NCBI RefSeq assembly: GCF_037975245.1 | Contig: NC_092575.1 | Span: forward strand, 11,054,501 to 11,118,500 | DNA: 64,000 bases | Direction of reading: 5' to 3' | From: Apostichopus japonicus | Lineage: Eukaryota > Echinodermata > Holothuroidea > Aspidochirotida > Stichopodidae | In this document: positions 10,979 to 24,417 of the stretch, in pieces | Layout of the letters: every line of letters starts with the position of its first letter | Position numbering within the stretch: position 1 is the stretch's first letter | Program-made: the position numbers and the translations under genes | The notes under the pieces: model-generated | Databases searched by the model: none | What the model saw: the letters and a program-made list of their open reading frames with translations, nothing else | What the model was told of the DNA's origin: nothing

Positions 10979-13099
10979 CTCTACTTTACATTTACGCATT
11001 TCGTGTTTTTTATACTATGCATTCAATTAATACCTCTAATTTAAATTTAGATTTAAGTAAATAAATTACAGTTTTACTCGAACTTTTACATGTGACAGGT
11101 GTTAAAACATCAAACATTGGATACCCATGTAGTCCTGCTAGTAGACCATCGAAAGTTCCAACAGACAGCAACACAGATGTGTCTCCCTCTATTACAGAGG
11201 ATGCTGAAACCACACCCAGTAAGTATAGATTTCTGCTTCACTTTGTAGCCAATTAAGAATTATAGTTGCAAAAGCAGCTAATAGCATAAAAGGATAAAGT
11301 GAAAACTTGTAAGATAGAGAATAATGCAGGGGGGGGGGGGGAGGTTTAATGCAGCATTCTAGCAGTATTCTACAACAGAATTAACAAGGAAATCTATGAT
11401 CCCCTTTCTGACGTCGAATGACATTTGGTTTTCTCACTACGATATTATTATGTTTACATTAGCAAAGGTAACACATTAGAGAGTACAACATATCATAAAA
11501 GACATATAAAGAACTAAATATGATGATCAATATGACGGTAACGATTATGATTTGTTAAGATGTTCTTATATTATTTTATTTTGTTAAAAAGGAATTTTAC
11601 TTTCAAGGTTGCAATTGTTTAGTTTGTTATTATGCATGCAGTTTTTGTTCAAATAACACGTCACGATTTTACAGCTAAATATTTTTTCGTTCTTTTTTAT
11701 TTAAAGGACTGACGCCATTGATGATTTGGTACAATGTTCTTATTTTATTTTGTGACATTTGAATATTTATCTTCAAGGTTGCAACTCTTTAATTGTTGCT
11801 GGAAAGAACTATTCTATGGCAAAGAATGCCTGTGGAGAAATTGGAGGGAAAATGTTCGGTTATGAGCATGTGCAGTCCAATAAAACAGCAGAGGTAAGCA
11901 CGGATGATTAATGTGGCGATACATTAAAACCCAAAATCCTGTCTCTGTTGTTGTTTTAATTATCATTATGACTGGCTTAATTAGGTGTGACTACATGGGA
12001 TTGGTAAAAGAGAGGAAGAAGGGATTGGAGCCAATGAACCTACACAGAGTGTTTTGGAATCTTCTGTCAAGTTCAAATATATGTAGAATGTCATTAAAAA
12101 TAAAAGTTATTCATACAACTAGTATCTCCACCTCTTATAGTTTGCCCCTTCCAAACTTTTAGCCACCTACTGCTATAATGGAAAGGACAAATTATTGCCT
12201 AATATATAACCAACTTAGTATGTCAGAGATTTCAAAGACATTATTAGATCTTAGGGTCTCAATTTAACATATATTATATCTACCATATATATTTTTTATA
12301 TTTCTCTTAGTCTAAGACACACATCTGTTTCTCGTCAGTGTAATATCAGTAACCTGCGACTGTAGTTTAACCGATATCTTATTCTTCTATCAGGAGACAT
12401 TCGGGTATCTGATGAGTACACATGCAGAATCTTCTTCCTGCCAGTATGTGTGGGTTGATATTATTCGAAAAGATGATAATAATTTCGAATGGAGTGAAGG
12501 TCCCGACTTTGTCGATAGTGATAGGTATGTATCAGGGTAGCCTAAATCTCAGTCCGTTCTTGTGTTTCATACCAAAGACGGCTCAGCCTAAATCCCATGG
12601 TTGATATTGTTGATATTATATGTATAGTCTAAGTAGGTATTGCCTACAGCGATATTATTACTACCAGGTACATGCATTTACGAAGGCACCATCATTTTTT
12701 TACTTACCGTATTTTGAACAACTATAGCGGACAAAATATATCAGATCAGGCTAGTTCATTAATTCAATTTAACATGAAAGAATTGTCCTGCTAGAAATGT
12801 ATTTTTGACCGATGAACAATATATTCTAACCAACCTGATGAAGTTTATGGAACGCCAAACGGACAACACCGAGGACGAAAAAAGGATGCGTAACTTTAAT
12901 CAATTTGAAAGAAGTATTCTATTTGAACAGTTGTTGCTTTTGTTATTTCTGCAGTTGGTGGGCTGATGATCAACCTCAGTATAAAGCCTGGGAGGAATGT
13001 GTTGCATGTGGACGAAATGACAACTGGAAGCTTCATGACATAAGTTGTACCGGAAGCTTGTGTACTATATGCATGGATGCATGGTGCAACTCCGGCTAA
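10681..13099 (+). CDS. secreted C-type lectin-domain protein, five exons
   Basis: Coding exons are 10681-10735, 11099-11218, 11778-11893, 12394-12524 and 12955-13099. Every junction is GT-AG and the phases (1,1,0,2) join into one frame of 188 residues ending in TAA. Residues 1-19 form a signal peptide (MRPEK followed by a Leu/Val-rich core, ending VEG). Residues 20-58 are a Ser/Thr-rich linker with one Cys (29). Residues 60-184 form a C-type lectin fold: C60, [22 protein letters not shown] near 124-129, [21 protein letters not shown] and CTICM. The usual calcium/sugar motifs EPN or QPD are not intact (QPQ instead) and WIGL is replaced by WVDI, so sugar binding cannot be assumed. It is probably extracellular. 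Intron 1 holds a long AT microsatellite and intron 2 a poly-G run. Confidence 0.9.
10830..10974. repeat. (AT)n microsatellite in lectin intron 1
   Basis: About 140 bp of AT alternation with a few interruptions lies entirely inside intron 1 of the lectin gene. The ORFs across it on both strands (Ile-Tyr repeats) are artefacts. Confidence 0.95.
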
Positions 13100-13274
13100 T
13101 CTAATTATACTGACAAATTTAAAAACTACATAGGATTATTTAAAATATTCCCTTTCTGCGATAAATGAAGATATTTTCATCTGTACGTGTCTATACACAG
13201 TTTTATTGGTATATAAATTGGTCAATTGATGTCATTAAATTAACATGTTATGATCAAATAACAATCATTTCATA

Positions 13275-13422
13275 ATTAAAGTTAATTTCTCCCCTCTTTT
13301 TTTTGGTTTGGGCGTAGACCTATTGACAAAGTTGCTATTTTTCCATGTTCTATTTCTGTGCTCTCTTATACTCTTGAAACACAATCTCATTGGCGAATAT
13401 CTTGACAAACGGAAGAAATAAA
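13275..13422 (+). promoter_or_regulatory. candidate polyadenylation signals of the lectin gene
   Basis: An ATTAAA lies at 13275-13280 and an AATAAA at 13417-13422, which is 180-320 bp past the lectin stop codon. Either could serve. No transcript evidence is available. Confidence 0.3.
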
Positions 13423-13429
13423 TATTAGT

Positions 13430-14930
13430 CACAAAGTTACAGTTGTAGCTTGTTACAATGGGGAGGGGGTGATGGGGGCGGGAGTGGAAGGGAGGGACAA
13501 GCCTTATCGAGAAGATCCTGCAGGATGGCGGGTATATAAAGCAGAATTATATAAGTAAAACTCAAAAAGGTGTAAAGTAGATAAGCAAATTATTCAGAAT
13601 GGAAACATAAAAAAATAACCAACAACCAACCAGGGAAATGGATCTGACCACACTGACTGTCCCAGCCCTGTCAAACCAGCGTACCAGGAGTAACTAACCA
13701 CGAAAGTAGAGCACTCCCTGAAAGTAAACTTTACTAGTTTATCTAACAACCCATCTAGTTAATGGGTCCATAGACTGAGGGCCTCTCCCTCTGCCAGAAC
13801 CCACGGTCCTCACAGTTTATGCAGTCTAGCTTATCAAGAGAGGCTTTTAGCTTAGTTTCAGCATATGTTTTATTCACCAAACACCTGGGTAGTAGGTCCG
13901 TAATGAGGGGAACGAGGAGAAATGTGTCTTTTACATAATTGTTTTGAAATAATTAAGTCATCATGAAGTGGGGGGGGGGGGGGGATGGGATTGGCTGCTT
14001 CAAGAAACTTCTTATTAAATATGGGTTGTAAATACCATATGAGGTATGTATGTGGTATGGCTAGGAGCTAGGAGGTATGGAATATGCCATAAAATGCATT
14101 GATATACATAAACCATTTTAAAGGGTTAAAAATTGTATTCTATGTATACTTAATAGTTTTTGTTTTCCTACACACGAATATTGCTGTTACGACTTAACTA
14201 TCATCACTTATTTCTAAATTTTAGTTGAGTGCACCTAAAGAGGGTTAGAGAAGGAAGTAGTGAGCTTTTAAACAAACACCTTACTGTGTGTAATAACAAC
14301 ATGAATGGTAAACGAGAAGTTTTCATGACCATGTTATTAATATATGTATATCAGAGATTATATATTGGATTACAACTTGGTCTATGAGATCTAATCTGAT
14401 CATGCCCTTTGGCTCTACACAGATATGTCATGTGGGTCAAAACTGTTAATAGTCTATACTTTACCCACATTGTGTAAAGAATTTACCCCGCATTCGTGCA
14501 GTATAACAGCAAAGGTTTGATTTTTATTTTGTTTTGCACGTGTAAAGTCTTTGAGTTTTTTATCATGTGCAATGCGTGTCCTTTCAGTTTTTATTTTCAT
14601 CGTTAAAGAAACACAGAATGTAGTTTAGATAGAAGACGGCTTCGCTCAATAAACGGAATGTAAGTGATCGGACTTACCAACTCCATTGAAGCCTTTTCTT
14701 TGTCGTCTATTTATTGGTTCTTTTTTTTTTGCGTTAAGAACCCAAGCAATTATATTCATGGAATCCCCTTAAAAGATACTTAAGACTTGTAATTATTTAT
14801 CAAACGTTTTCTAGTTATAGGTCAAGGTGGAGTACTTTATCGGGTATATAACTTCAGTCAAAGTGAAAATAACTTACGTCTAATATTCTTCCGAGCTATA
14901 AGAGCATTTTTTAACGCCAAAGAATATGCA
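13430..14930. other. gene-free stretch
   Basis: I see no exon or repeat structure apart from a G-run near 13971-13984. The ORFs are short and isolated. Confidence 0.5.
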
Positions 14931-15027
14931 AAGTATGAGTGACAGTTAAGAAAATTGGTGATCGCAGTTTCCAAGACACACTTCTGTGCTTATGGAATTC
15001 ACTTTCGGAACATTTAAGGTACATGGT

Positions 15028-15194
<167 letters not shown>

Positions 15195-15439
15195 TTTGAT
15201 CTTGACCATCATGATCATGTCATTGATGATCATCATTACCATAATCATATCATCATCATTATTACTGTAATCGTTATCATTATCATTATTTTATTATCGT
15301 CATGATCATGATGATAATCATTATCATCATCCTCATCATTATCACTATCATCATCATCACCATCATCATCCTCATTAACATCATCACCATTATCATCATC
15401 ATTGTCATCATCAACACCACAACCGCCATCACCCATTCA

Positions 15440-16400
15440 ACAGCAAGATTGTATTCTTTTCTTTGCCTTAAGGATTTTTTTTGTGGTTTTGTCTTACCCA
15501 ATACATCAATCTAACAAGCTGACAAAAACACACCTACAGATGGAAACCTGATTTGCTATAAAATATTGATATGAAACGTTTCTAGTTAGGTTGTATTATA
15601 TTTAATATCAAATCAGAGATGTGCGTTTACTTCATAACGGTATACAATGATGTTCAGTAACACTTTAATAAAGTAATACACAGTACAAAGGCGAAGTACA
15701 TTCTTTTTAACGAAAACATTGTTTAAGCTTCCTTATAAAATATCCTTCATTCCTAAAACACAAGACAACATGCACGTATTTTTGAGCGTAACGTTGTGCA
15801 TTTAAGGAGGAATTGGGAACAAACTTGGCTGTATTAAACTATCAAGGCCCGCCATATGCTTAAAATGCACATTATAATATTGTTGAATAGGTATACATTA
15901 AAAGTAATTAATAATTAAATGTCTATATTAATGGTCTAAATTATATTTCACATTATGATTTGAAAGATATTTCATTATTACATTGACAACTATAAATAGC
16001 TACAAAGGGACTTCATGAATGTCACCAGGATTCTTTCTCGTTCATCAGTTCAAAATATATGTAACTCTGGCTGTCAGGAATACGATTCTCTACATACCAT
16101 GAGTTAATTCTAAACATATATTTATATCAGGACTTGAATGTGTTGTGTCTTTATGACATGCTTTTGGTATTTGATCTTTATCCTTTGACCTGTGACACTT
16201 GTAGTTCCTGAGGTATTTCAAATATAGGCGTACTACCATACGTCTTACATCTGTCGTACCTTCTGGTCTTATTATATTTGAGACAACAACAAAAACTCTG
16301 AGACCCATAGAAAACACAGTCTTACTCCTTTGGAATGTATCATGCTTTCAAAGTCATGTTAGAGGCTGTCATTTTGTCAAATTAAATCTGTGATTTCAAA
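15440..16400. other. gene-free stretch
   Basis: This is AT-rich sequence without a supportable exon or repeat. Confidence 0.45.
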
Positions 16401-16404
16401 AGTA

Positions 16405-17615
16405 CCACTAAGCTTTGTAAAAATATTTTTTTCTTTAAGAGTCAGTATGGTTTTCGTTGACATTATTCTACTTATATGGCAGTAATTGACCTAGTTGATA
16501 AAGGGGGGGGGGTGCTCTCGATAATAATGAATATGGTCTTGGTGTTTTCTTAGATTTATCAAAGGTATTTGATACAGTTAATCATCAAATTCTTCTTCGT
16601 AAACTACATCACTATGGGGTTAGGGGTACAGCTTTTAATCGGTTCTTATCGTATCTTACAAATAGACAGCAATATGTTTCCCTAGGGTCGTGTAATTCAG
16701 ATTATCAAAATATTTCATGTGGTGTTCCTCAGGGTTCGATTTTGGGTCCTCTTTTATTTCTTATTTATATTAACGATATTGGTAATGCCTCAAATCACAT
16801 GTCTTATATACTTTTTGCTGATGATACAAATTTATTTTACAAACACAAAGATCCTCATTTTGCAGCAAGAGTTATAACTACCGAGCTTAATAAGATTTCT
16901 GAATGGTTTCAAGTAAATAAGTTATCACTGAATACATGTAAGTCTAATTATATAATATTTCACCCCCGCAAAAGCCCAACCCCATTATTAACTTATTTAT
17001 AGGGAATGACAAATAAATTGTGCTCATTCTACTAAATTTCTAGGTTTAATCATTGACAATAATCTAAGCTGGAAGCTTCAAGTTCAGAAAGTATCTAAGA
17101 CAGTCTCCAAAACATTAATATCTTGTATAAGTTCAAAGACCTTTTTTTCTAAGCAAGTACTCCTTTCATTATATAACACCCTTATTTTACCACACTTAAA
17201 CTATTGTGCAATTGTCTGGGCTAACTCGCACCCATCTATTGTTAATCGCCTATTCATCCTCCAGACGCGTGCCATACGATGTATCAACAATGTTCTGTAC
17301 CGTGATCACACTGCACCTTTTTTCAAAGACAACCGGATACTTAAGCATATTTGACTTATACCACTACCAATTAGGAATCTTTATGTACAAATTTAATCAC
17401 AATTTACTTCCACCCAATTTTAGCTCTTTTTTCATCAAGGCGGGCAATATAGGGACAATTATTTTCATAGATTATGTCGTTCTTCTTCTTACCAAAAGAC
17501 AATCCGCATAAGTGGCCCAACGTTCTGGAATTCTCTAGATGTCAACTTACGTACCCAACCCTCTTTGAGTTCCTTTAAATTGGCTTTAAAAAATCATTTG
17601 TTAGATAAGTACTGA
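16405..17615 (+). mobile_element. LINE reverse transcriptase fragment (CR1/jockey group), broken
   Basis: Pieced together over several frames this is the palm and C-terminal part of a non-LTR retrotransposon ORF2. In order one sees SQYGFR, FLDLSKVFDTVNHQ, GVPQGSILGPLLFLIYIND, the catalytic LFADDT (FADD at 16814-16825), WFQVNKLSLN, KFLGLIIDNNLSW, and a tail ending FKLALKNHLLDKY at about 17614. A G-run at about 16504-16512 coincides with a frameshift and more frame changes lie after 17000. The N-terminal endonuclease and ORF1 are absent, as in 5'-truncated insertions. The longest intact frame is 16742-17002. It is not functional. The clade is inferred from motif style only. Confidence 0.85.
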
Positions 17616-17619
17616 TCTT

Positions 17620-18390
17620 TTTTAATTTGTTTTTCTCCCTGCTTCATCTTCTTCTTTTGGGGTGGGTGGAACTTATATAAGTTAAAGTTTAGTAATAAGT
17701 AAATCACTTAATTAAGTATAGAGGGTGGCCTGGAATTTATATAAGCATTGCTTCTGCCAGGTCTCCCCCGCAGTGATAATTACATTGTAAATAAGATCGT
17801 TCTTTTCATGACTGTATGTGTACTTCAACATTTTGATGCTTCTGTACTATCTTCTATGTATTTTTTTGTATTATCATCTTGCGGAAATAAAGAGATAATA
17901 TACTTGAAGGTAAAACCATTTCTTGTTGAACACAAGGTTTGTGGTACCGTTATGAATCCAATATTAAGTTTGTTCATATTCACACATGCACACAAAAGTT
18001 CTATATTGAGGAATAAGCACGTTAACTTGGAAAAACTCAGTCACATCTATATCGTTTAATAAGCAGTACAGTCAGTATAAAAGAACATAAAAAATCCTTT
18101 CAAAAGTGACTAGATGATATAATACTTATATCCCTAGCCTTGCTCAAGTTTCCATTATTGTCATTAAATTATTGGTATCGTTCAAAAGAGAAAAAAAATC
18201 TGTTAGACAAAGCGTGTTTATTACATATGCCATGTGAGCGATTACTGTTATAAACGAAATCTTTTTGTAAAGCAAGCAGCATTGGTTGAATGGTTAATAA
18301 ATTTATGTTATACCGATATCCATTGTATTAACATCTATTTAACTGTAAATCGATCATGAGAAGGTTTAATAGACGCTTGACTATTCAAAC
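17620..18390. other. probable LINE 3' UTR, then gene-free sequence
   Basis: Sequence after the RT stop contains AT-rich text with repeated ATTTATATAAG words, plausibly the LINE 3' UTR up to about 17900. Its true end is not recognisable. Nothing else is seen. Confidence 0.35.
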
Positions 18391-18424
18391 ATTATATAGT
18401 TCTTTTCTTTCTTAAAGAATTAAA

Positions 18425-18545
18425 AAAATCAAAGAAGGACAAAAAGAGAGAGAAGAAAGAAAGAAAGAAAGATAGAGAGAGAGAAAGAAAGAAAGAATGA
18501 AAGAAAGAAAGTAAGAGAGAAATACAAGAGAGAAAGGGATAAATA
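18425..18545. repeat. GA/GAAA-rich low-complexity tract
   Basis: A purine-rich tract of GAAA and GAGA units. The minus-strand ORF through it is Phe/Leu/Ser-rich and is a composition artefact. Confidence 0.85.
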
Positions 18546-19140
18546 AGGAGAAACAGAACAAAGGGCACAGCAAGCAGCAATCTCATAAAGTGAATATTAA
18601 TAAAGCAAAGTATATTTAGAAAACGTTGGCTTAGGAGAGAAGAGTTCGAAGGGATATTAAATATAACATCCTAAAAGCGTTACTTTTTGAGAAACTCATG
18701 AAACAGACAGATTGATATCGCTAGAAAATATTAATTTCGCTTTGATGTATATAAAACTAAAGACGAATAATAGCAGACGATATTGCTTAGTTATTGATTT
18801 AGAATCCAATGTGAGAAGCACTGTTCAGTAGGTCACACTTCATACGGTTGTTAATGTCTTGCACTATTCAATCGAATGGTTCTGTGAAGGTTTATATGCA
18901 GATTATTATAATACGTGGTTAGTAATGAAGCCAAAACATACTGCTAAACCCGTCTGTAACAGAATCACCGTCGACAGGAAGTTGCTTCTATGAAATAACC
19001 CTCGTTCTAACTTTTTTCCAAATTTAGCAACGAAAAAGAACAACATTTTCTTGTTTGAATCCAAAGTAAGGGTTATATCTTGGCATATTTGTTGTTCTCC
19101 TAGCTTAACGTTAAACCATACAACTTTTATTTATCTATAA

Positions 19141-19177
<37 letters not shown>

Positions 19178-19187
19178 TGAATGAACT

Positions 19188-19284
19188 GTAACTGAATGAA
19201 CAACACATCATCAGTGATGATTACATGATACTATATTAACCAACCAGAACCAATAACGTAATAATAAATATATATATATATATA

Positions 19285-19375
<91 letters not shown>

Positions 19376-19446
19376 ACGTTATTGGTTCTGGTTGGTTAAT
19401 ATAGTATCATGTAATCATCACTGATGATGTGTTGTTCATTCAGTTA
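19188..19446. repeat. perfect 77-bp inverted repeat around an (AT)n core
   Basis: The left arm (about 19188-19266, GTAACTGAATGAACAACAC to ACGTAATAAT) and the right arm (about 19370-19446) are exact reverse complements as far as I can read. The spacer of about 105 bp is itself AT alternation and so self-complementary. The whole block is a near-continuous palindrome. The right arm is the start of the tandem unit that follows. Confidence 0.9.
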
Positions 19447-19776
19447 CGGTATAGTATTCTCATGGACATATGATGTGTTTTATCAGCAGCCTATGCTAAG
19501 CGTCCTGGCTACAAAACATAATGTCAGGGAATTATGATAATGCGGTATTGCTAGGCAACAGAAACAAACATCCGGTATTGGTTCTGGTTGGCTAATATTA
19601 TATCATGTGATCATCACTGATGATGTGTTGTTCATTCAGTAACGGTATAGTATGTTCATGGAGCTTTTACGGATGATGTGTTTCATCAGCAGGGTATGCT
19701 AAGCGTTCAGGCTACAAACCATTATGCCAGGGAATTATGAAAATGCGGTGTTACTAGGCAACAGAAACATCCATAT
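19381..19776. repeat. tandem repeat, period about 196 bp, two copies
   Basis: ATTGGTTCTGGTTGG begins copies at 19381 and 19577. Both continue through ATCATCACTGATGATGTG, TTCATTCAGT, ATCAGCAG, ATGCTAAGCGT and CTAGGCAACAGAAAC with modest divergence. No ORF is conserved between the copies, so it is satellite-like DNA. Confidence 0.85.
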
Positions 19777-21950
19777 CAAGATCATTAGGACCTCTAGTAA
19801 TAAACAAATGAATGAAGGATAGTCTTAACAAGTTAACTAATCCACTACATGTTGTTCTATACCGATGCCCATGCATAAATGCAATATTGAGACTACTTAG
19901 TTGAACATATACACACAATTATGTATGTACTGTGGCATCAATAAATGCAATAGGATTGTTTACAAAGCATTATAAAATTTTCAAAAAGAAAGGTGTTAAA
20001 TATTATCCAACGGGGGCTTTATTGTTTACATGAAGTTGAAAGGAGATAATTTGGTTGAGTTATTACAATATGAAAACCAATGAATTAATATTAAACATTT
20101 AGGCCTGTATATTGATGTACCCATTTCATCGTTCCATAAGTTTTAGCTATTGTCAGAGTTTTAACATGATAAAATAATTATTCACACGCTCAGTTTTCTT
20201 GGATCCATAATTAATAATAAATAAAGTCAATTAAGTCAAGCACTTTATGACGATATAGAGTGAAAAACATCCGACTTCTAGCTTTCGGGTTTCATGCCCA
20301 ACCATAGAATCAGATTCTGAAGACATCATATTCAAAATATGCTTCTGTGGATTGTCATTGAGCGGGGACCTACATAAGATAAGGTACACCTGTATATGAA
20401 AGTTACAAACTGGGTTTTGGTTCAGCTAGTTGTTTGTTCTCCCACATCATGATTCATTGTGGTGCCTTCACTTTCCTCAGTATTCGAGCAAGTGAGTAGA
20501 TGCTGTGTTACACGCTACTCCATCGGATGGGGACGTTAAGTGACAGCCGGCCCCGTGAGGAGGAATTAATAAACGTCAAAAAAAGTCTTTGGTTTTCTTT
20601 CTTATATAAAAATCATATATTGACATAAAGAAAATAATATTGTTACAATCAAAACTCAAACAGTTGAATGAAAACTCGGAAGCTAAGCACTCGCTACTTT
20701 GCGTCACAGTTTGACAGACAAATTAACAACATAATTAGTAAAGTAAAGTAACTTTTTAGTGTCGTTCAGAATTGTGATTCATTTTCATCAAGTAATAAAA
20801 TGATTATCTTTGTTTACAAAAGGACTCACCATCAGGGAACCATATCTATAATTAGAGAGTTGACAAAACAAAATGGTGCGATAGGGCTTCCACATTGTAA
20901 TGAAAGAGTACTTTGTGTACGTGGTGTTACATTTTCTGGCTGCGGTCGACCACATCCCTTGAAGAGTTAAATTGATTGTTTACATATTTACAGGAATAAG
21001 TGACTACCTTTGGTAATCAAACTAATGAATCCAAGGTGTTCAACCTTTGTTTTCTGGATGAAAATTGGGATCAGAGGAGTCTGGGTGGGGCGGCGGAGGG
21101 TAGAGCAAAAGTGGAACATGTGAGTTGGATTCGATTGGGTAAAACACAAAATCACCTCAACAGTCACGATAGAAGGAGATTAATATGATGTGGGTTTTTT
21201 TTTTCAATTCAATGGCTACAACGGAATATGAGATTATGTTTTCAAAATTTTACACACATGCATATAACGTGGCTCTGCAATAAATGTAAGCACGTGTGTA
21301 ATTATATATAAGCACACTATTACCAATGAACGGCATCGGTTATAAATGTTTTGCTTTAAGTTCATAGAGCAAGGCGTCAAAGAAATGTACAGATAAGTAG
21401 TTTTTTACCATTGTGTCAATTTTTAACATTCGGAGAACAATCAATCTGTCTCTTTCACTTATTTACCTATCGGAAGGAATAAGTACATAAATGGGCTATC
21501 ACCAGTATATAAGAACCACATTAACATCAGTGACAAGGCCTGTTTTATTCCACAAGGTTGTTTGATTTTTTTTATAATTTACAACATTCAATGAAAATGT
21601 TCGGTCTCTGGCAACACTGGATCAGATGGACTTGTACTTTTATATACGAGGTGTACACAGTGCGAAGACTTACGATAGTTTTATGATATCGCTTAATATG
21701 AACAAAACCCGTTGACATCTAATTAGTTTTCTACCGCTTTGGATATACAAGGATCAATTTATTTCCCAAGAAAAGTAAACAAATAAGAGACGACAACAAT
21801 TGATTCTTAACATTTTGTATTGCTCGACTAGAAGGTACCGACTGATGAGGTATTATGAAAAGCCAACAAAATCAGTCGCGTTAGCTATAGGCTAGCTGAA
21901 GAAAGCAATGTAAATAACTACCTTGCGGGTCACTCCATCGTCTCAACGGC
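19777..21950. other. gene-free stretch with a possible retroelement tail
   Basis: No exon is recognised. At about 20500-20575 a GC-richer segment reads CTCCATCGGATGGGGACG then GCCGGCCCCGTGAGG, resembling 3' tails of retroelements seen in several marine invertebrates. That match is from memory of the style and is weak. Confidence 0.3.
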
Positions 21951-21998
21951 GGGCTATGTATTAGTTGTTCTTATGCGCCTGATCTGTACATCTTCTAG

Positions 21999-22690
21999 GT
22001 ATCGAACCACAATTAATTATTCCGTTGACTTACACTCTAAACTCATCACTTTCAAGACATGCCAAAGCATGGATATAAGTTTTCAACTGGTATATCCTAC
22101 CCACCACACGATAGCTGAGATCTTGACCTATGATGGCATTTTCAAACTTTTATATCATGACCGTTTAAATTTTCAGCTAGAAGAGGAGCAAGTTGAGCAT
22201 ACCGAACCCCCACCTTTCCATCTGCTCGCTCGGAGTATATCAACATTTAACCAAAGATTTTCTAAAATGAATATATCACCCTTCGATCCTCCCTTTATTC
22301 ACACCATCTGTACTTTAAATTATGCTCTTTCATATCAAGGCAGATAAAACAAAGGCAGTAACTGATAACATGCTTAAACAAGTTTTACCTTAGGTATTTT
22401 TATCTCTTTTCTCTGACCTTTCGAGCGCATGAGCACTACTTTAATTGTGGTGCGGTACCTTTACAGATCTCTGAAGTACAGTGCACGATTGCGCGAAAGC
22501 GCTCATGAGGATGCAAACACGCCGGATGAACTTGCATAAAGACTCGATGGATGATTGCGTAGTTCAACGTTCCTATGATGCAGTTTTGGGAGCAGAAAGG
22601 GGATTTAGGTACTGCACCACAAATTAATTGCTACCATTGACTTACACACTAACTTTGTCACTTTCCGTGGCCTATAGAGCATAGATAGAA
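21999..22690. repeat. two direct copies of a ~75-bp segment
   Basis: About 21999-22072 and 22609-22685 share TAGGTAT/CTGAACCACAA-type text, then TTGACTTACAC and TCACTTTC. A 124-codon ORF starts at 21973 inside the first copy, but it has no recognised motif and no splice partner. Confidence 0.45.
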
Positions 22691-23102
22691 TAGCATAGAT
22701 GAAAACGCTAATCGTTCACTGTGAATTCTGGACTGCTCACATAGCGTAAACATCTTGTCGTGCAGGTTTCAGTAATATGAAAGCAAACTGCACCACTTGA
22801 ATGGCATTAATCTCTCTCTATTGTTATAAACTTGTCTCGAATATGGAAGATGTGGTTCGTCATTGAGTATCGATAAAGTCCATTAGTGTGTTACGCGTTG
22901 GACATAACGGGGACTACCTGGTATTCCATTAATGGCAGTTTTCTTCTTCTGTTCTTTGTTCATCAACATGTAGTTCATTGACTTGTAAAACAAATAGAAT
23001 AAAGAACAAGGAATCGGGTAACATTCTTCCGAGATCAAACTAATTTTATCCTGAGACGTGTACAACGAACAGATAGACCTAAGAGTTGAAGACATCCCCG
23101 AA

Positions 23103-23282
23103 GATCATGTGTATAGTATCTGTTCCCTTATTTCTAGGGGAATGGTTATACACACACCTGGCGATGATCACACAGTCACAGTCTCGATACAAGGGGACTG
23201 GGGTTGAGAGCGGATCAGACGTTCGGTAGTTTGGTTTTCGTGCCCTGGTTCTTTCCTGGGTGACTTGTCTTAAAAAAATTAT
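23103..23282 (+). mobile_element. U2-snRNA-headed SINE-like repeat, copy 1 (5' truncated)
   Basis: It starts AAGATCATGTGTATAGTATCTG, which resembles nucleotides after GGCUA in the 5' domain of U2 snRNA including the branch-site pairing GUAGUA region. It then diverges from U2 entirely: a hairpin, ACACACCTGGCGATGATC, ATACAAGGGGACTGG, GAGAGCGGATCA and CGTGCCCTGG. The body is shared with the copy at 50.09 kb, so this is a dispersed repeat and not a U2 gene. Confidence 0.6.
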
Positions 23283-23289
23283 CCCCGGT

Positions 23290-24410
23290 AATCAATCATG
23301 GGAGAATGATCGACAGGCAGATTTTGCTGTAACTTGATAACTCACTTAAATAATTAAATAATGAATAAGGCAGAATTTTAGTCTTGATATGTTATAATAC
23401 AAAGAAAGCAGACAACTTTGAGTCCAATAATGTTTCTGTAGCTGTTCCAGTATTTTTCAAGATATGTATCGTTAAATATACTTAATTTCTGGAATATTCG
23501 TTTAGGCTAACTTAAGGTGACGTCAGCTCCTCACTGCAGTTCTTAAAATTAATGTTAATCCGTTGTTTTTGAGGTCAACCAGAATATGTTCGTTAATCTT
23601 CATCTAAGCAACGGAGCACCCTTGGATGGCATTCGACATCATTTGTCCTTAACAAATTTGTAATAAATTATACACATGTCATTTGAGACCATATAATCTT
23701 AATTTCTCCCATTGAGTTTAGTAGTGCAACTGAGGAACTAGTCTGATGAGCTGTGCAATACACTAATAGGTCCAGTCACTTTAACTAGTGAACCTCAACT
23801 GTTTAATGGTTCATTCCAAAAATCAAACAAAAATAAGTAAATGTGCTATACAACCCTAGCTAGACCGAGAGCAGTGGTTTTTAACGGTCCACGGCATCAA
23901 AGTTAATTTTGTTCCTGAAGTTATCAAAACACAATACGGGGTATATTTTTTGTGAATCTCAAACAAAGTTCTTAAGAATCACTCAGTTTCCGAAACTACC
24001 TATTATGGGACCATATTGACACTGGTATACTTTGGTTTTCTTGCAAAAGTGATATAAATTTAATTCTATGTATATGAAAATTTTATCTCATGGTCTTGCT
24101 GGCTTGCATGTCTCTGGCATTGCAACGAATATAATACTTGTTTTGGTGTAGGTTGTTTAAATCTTTGCCAAGTTGAACACAATTATGTCAAACAATGAGT
24201 TTCTTTAAGTTCCTGCAAACCCTTGTGAACCTCATGACTGTTTGAATGTTTTGCTTGGCTTACCATAAATAACCCATTACAATAAAAATCATTCCACCTT
24301 TAGGGTGACAAGAAAAAAAGGCTTTTAGGGAATTCGATGGCGCTAGTTTGAAACAGGGTGTTTTTTTTAATATAAAATAGTTATATGGCTTTTAAAGGCA
24401 TCCGTAGATT
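23290..24410. other. gene-free stretch
   Basis: No exon, tRNA or terminal inverted repeat is seen. Confidence 0.5.
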
Positions 24411-24417
24411 CACTTTT

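Noticed and set aside
10814-11030. Ile-Tyr repeat ORFs on both strands
   Set aside because: AT microsatellite inside lectin intron 1.
21973-22347. 124-codon ORF
   Set aside because: No recognised motif, no splice context, and its start is part of a non-coding direct repeat.
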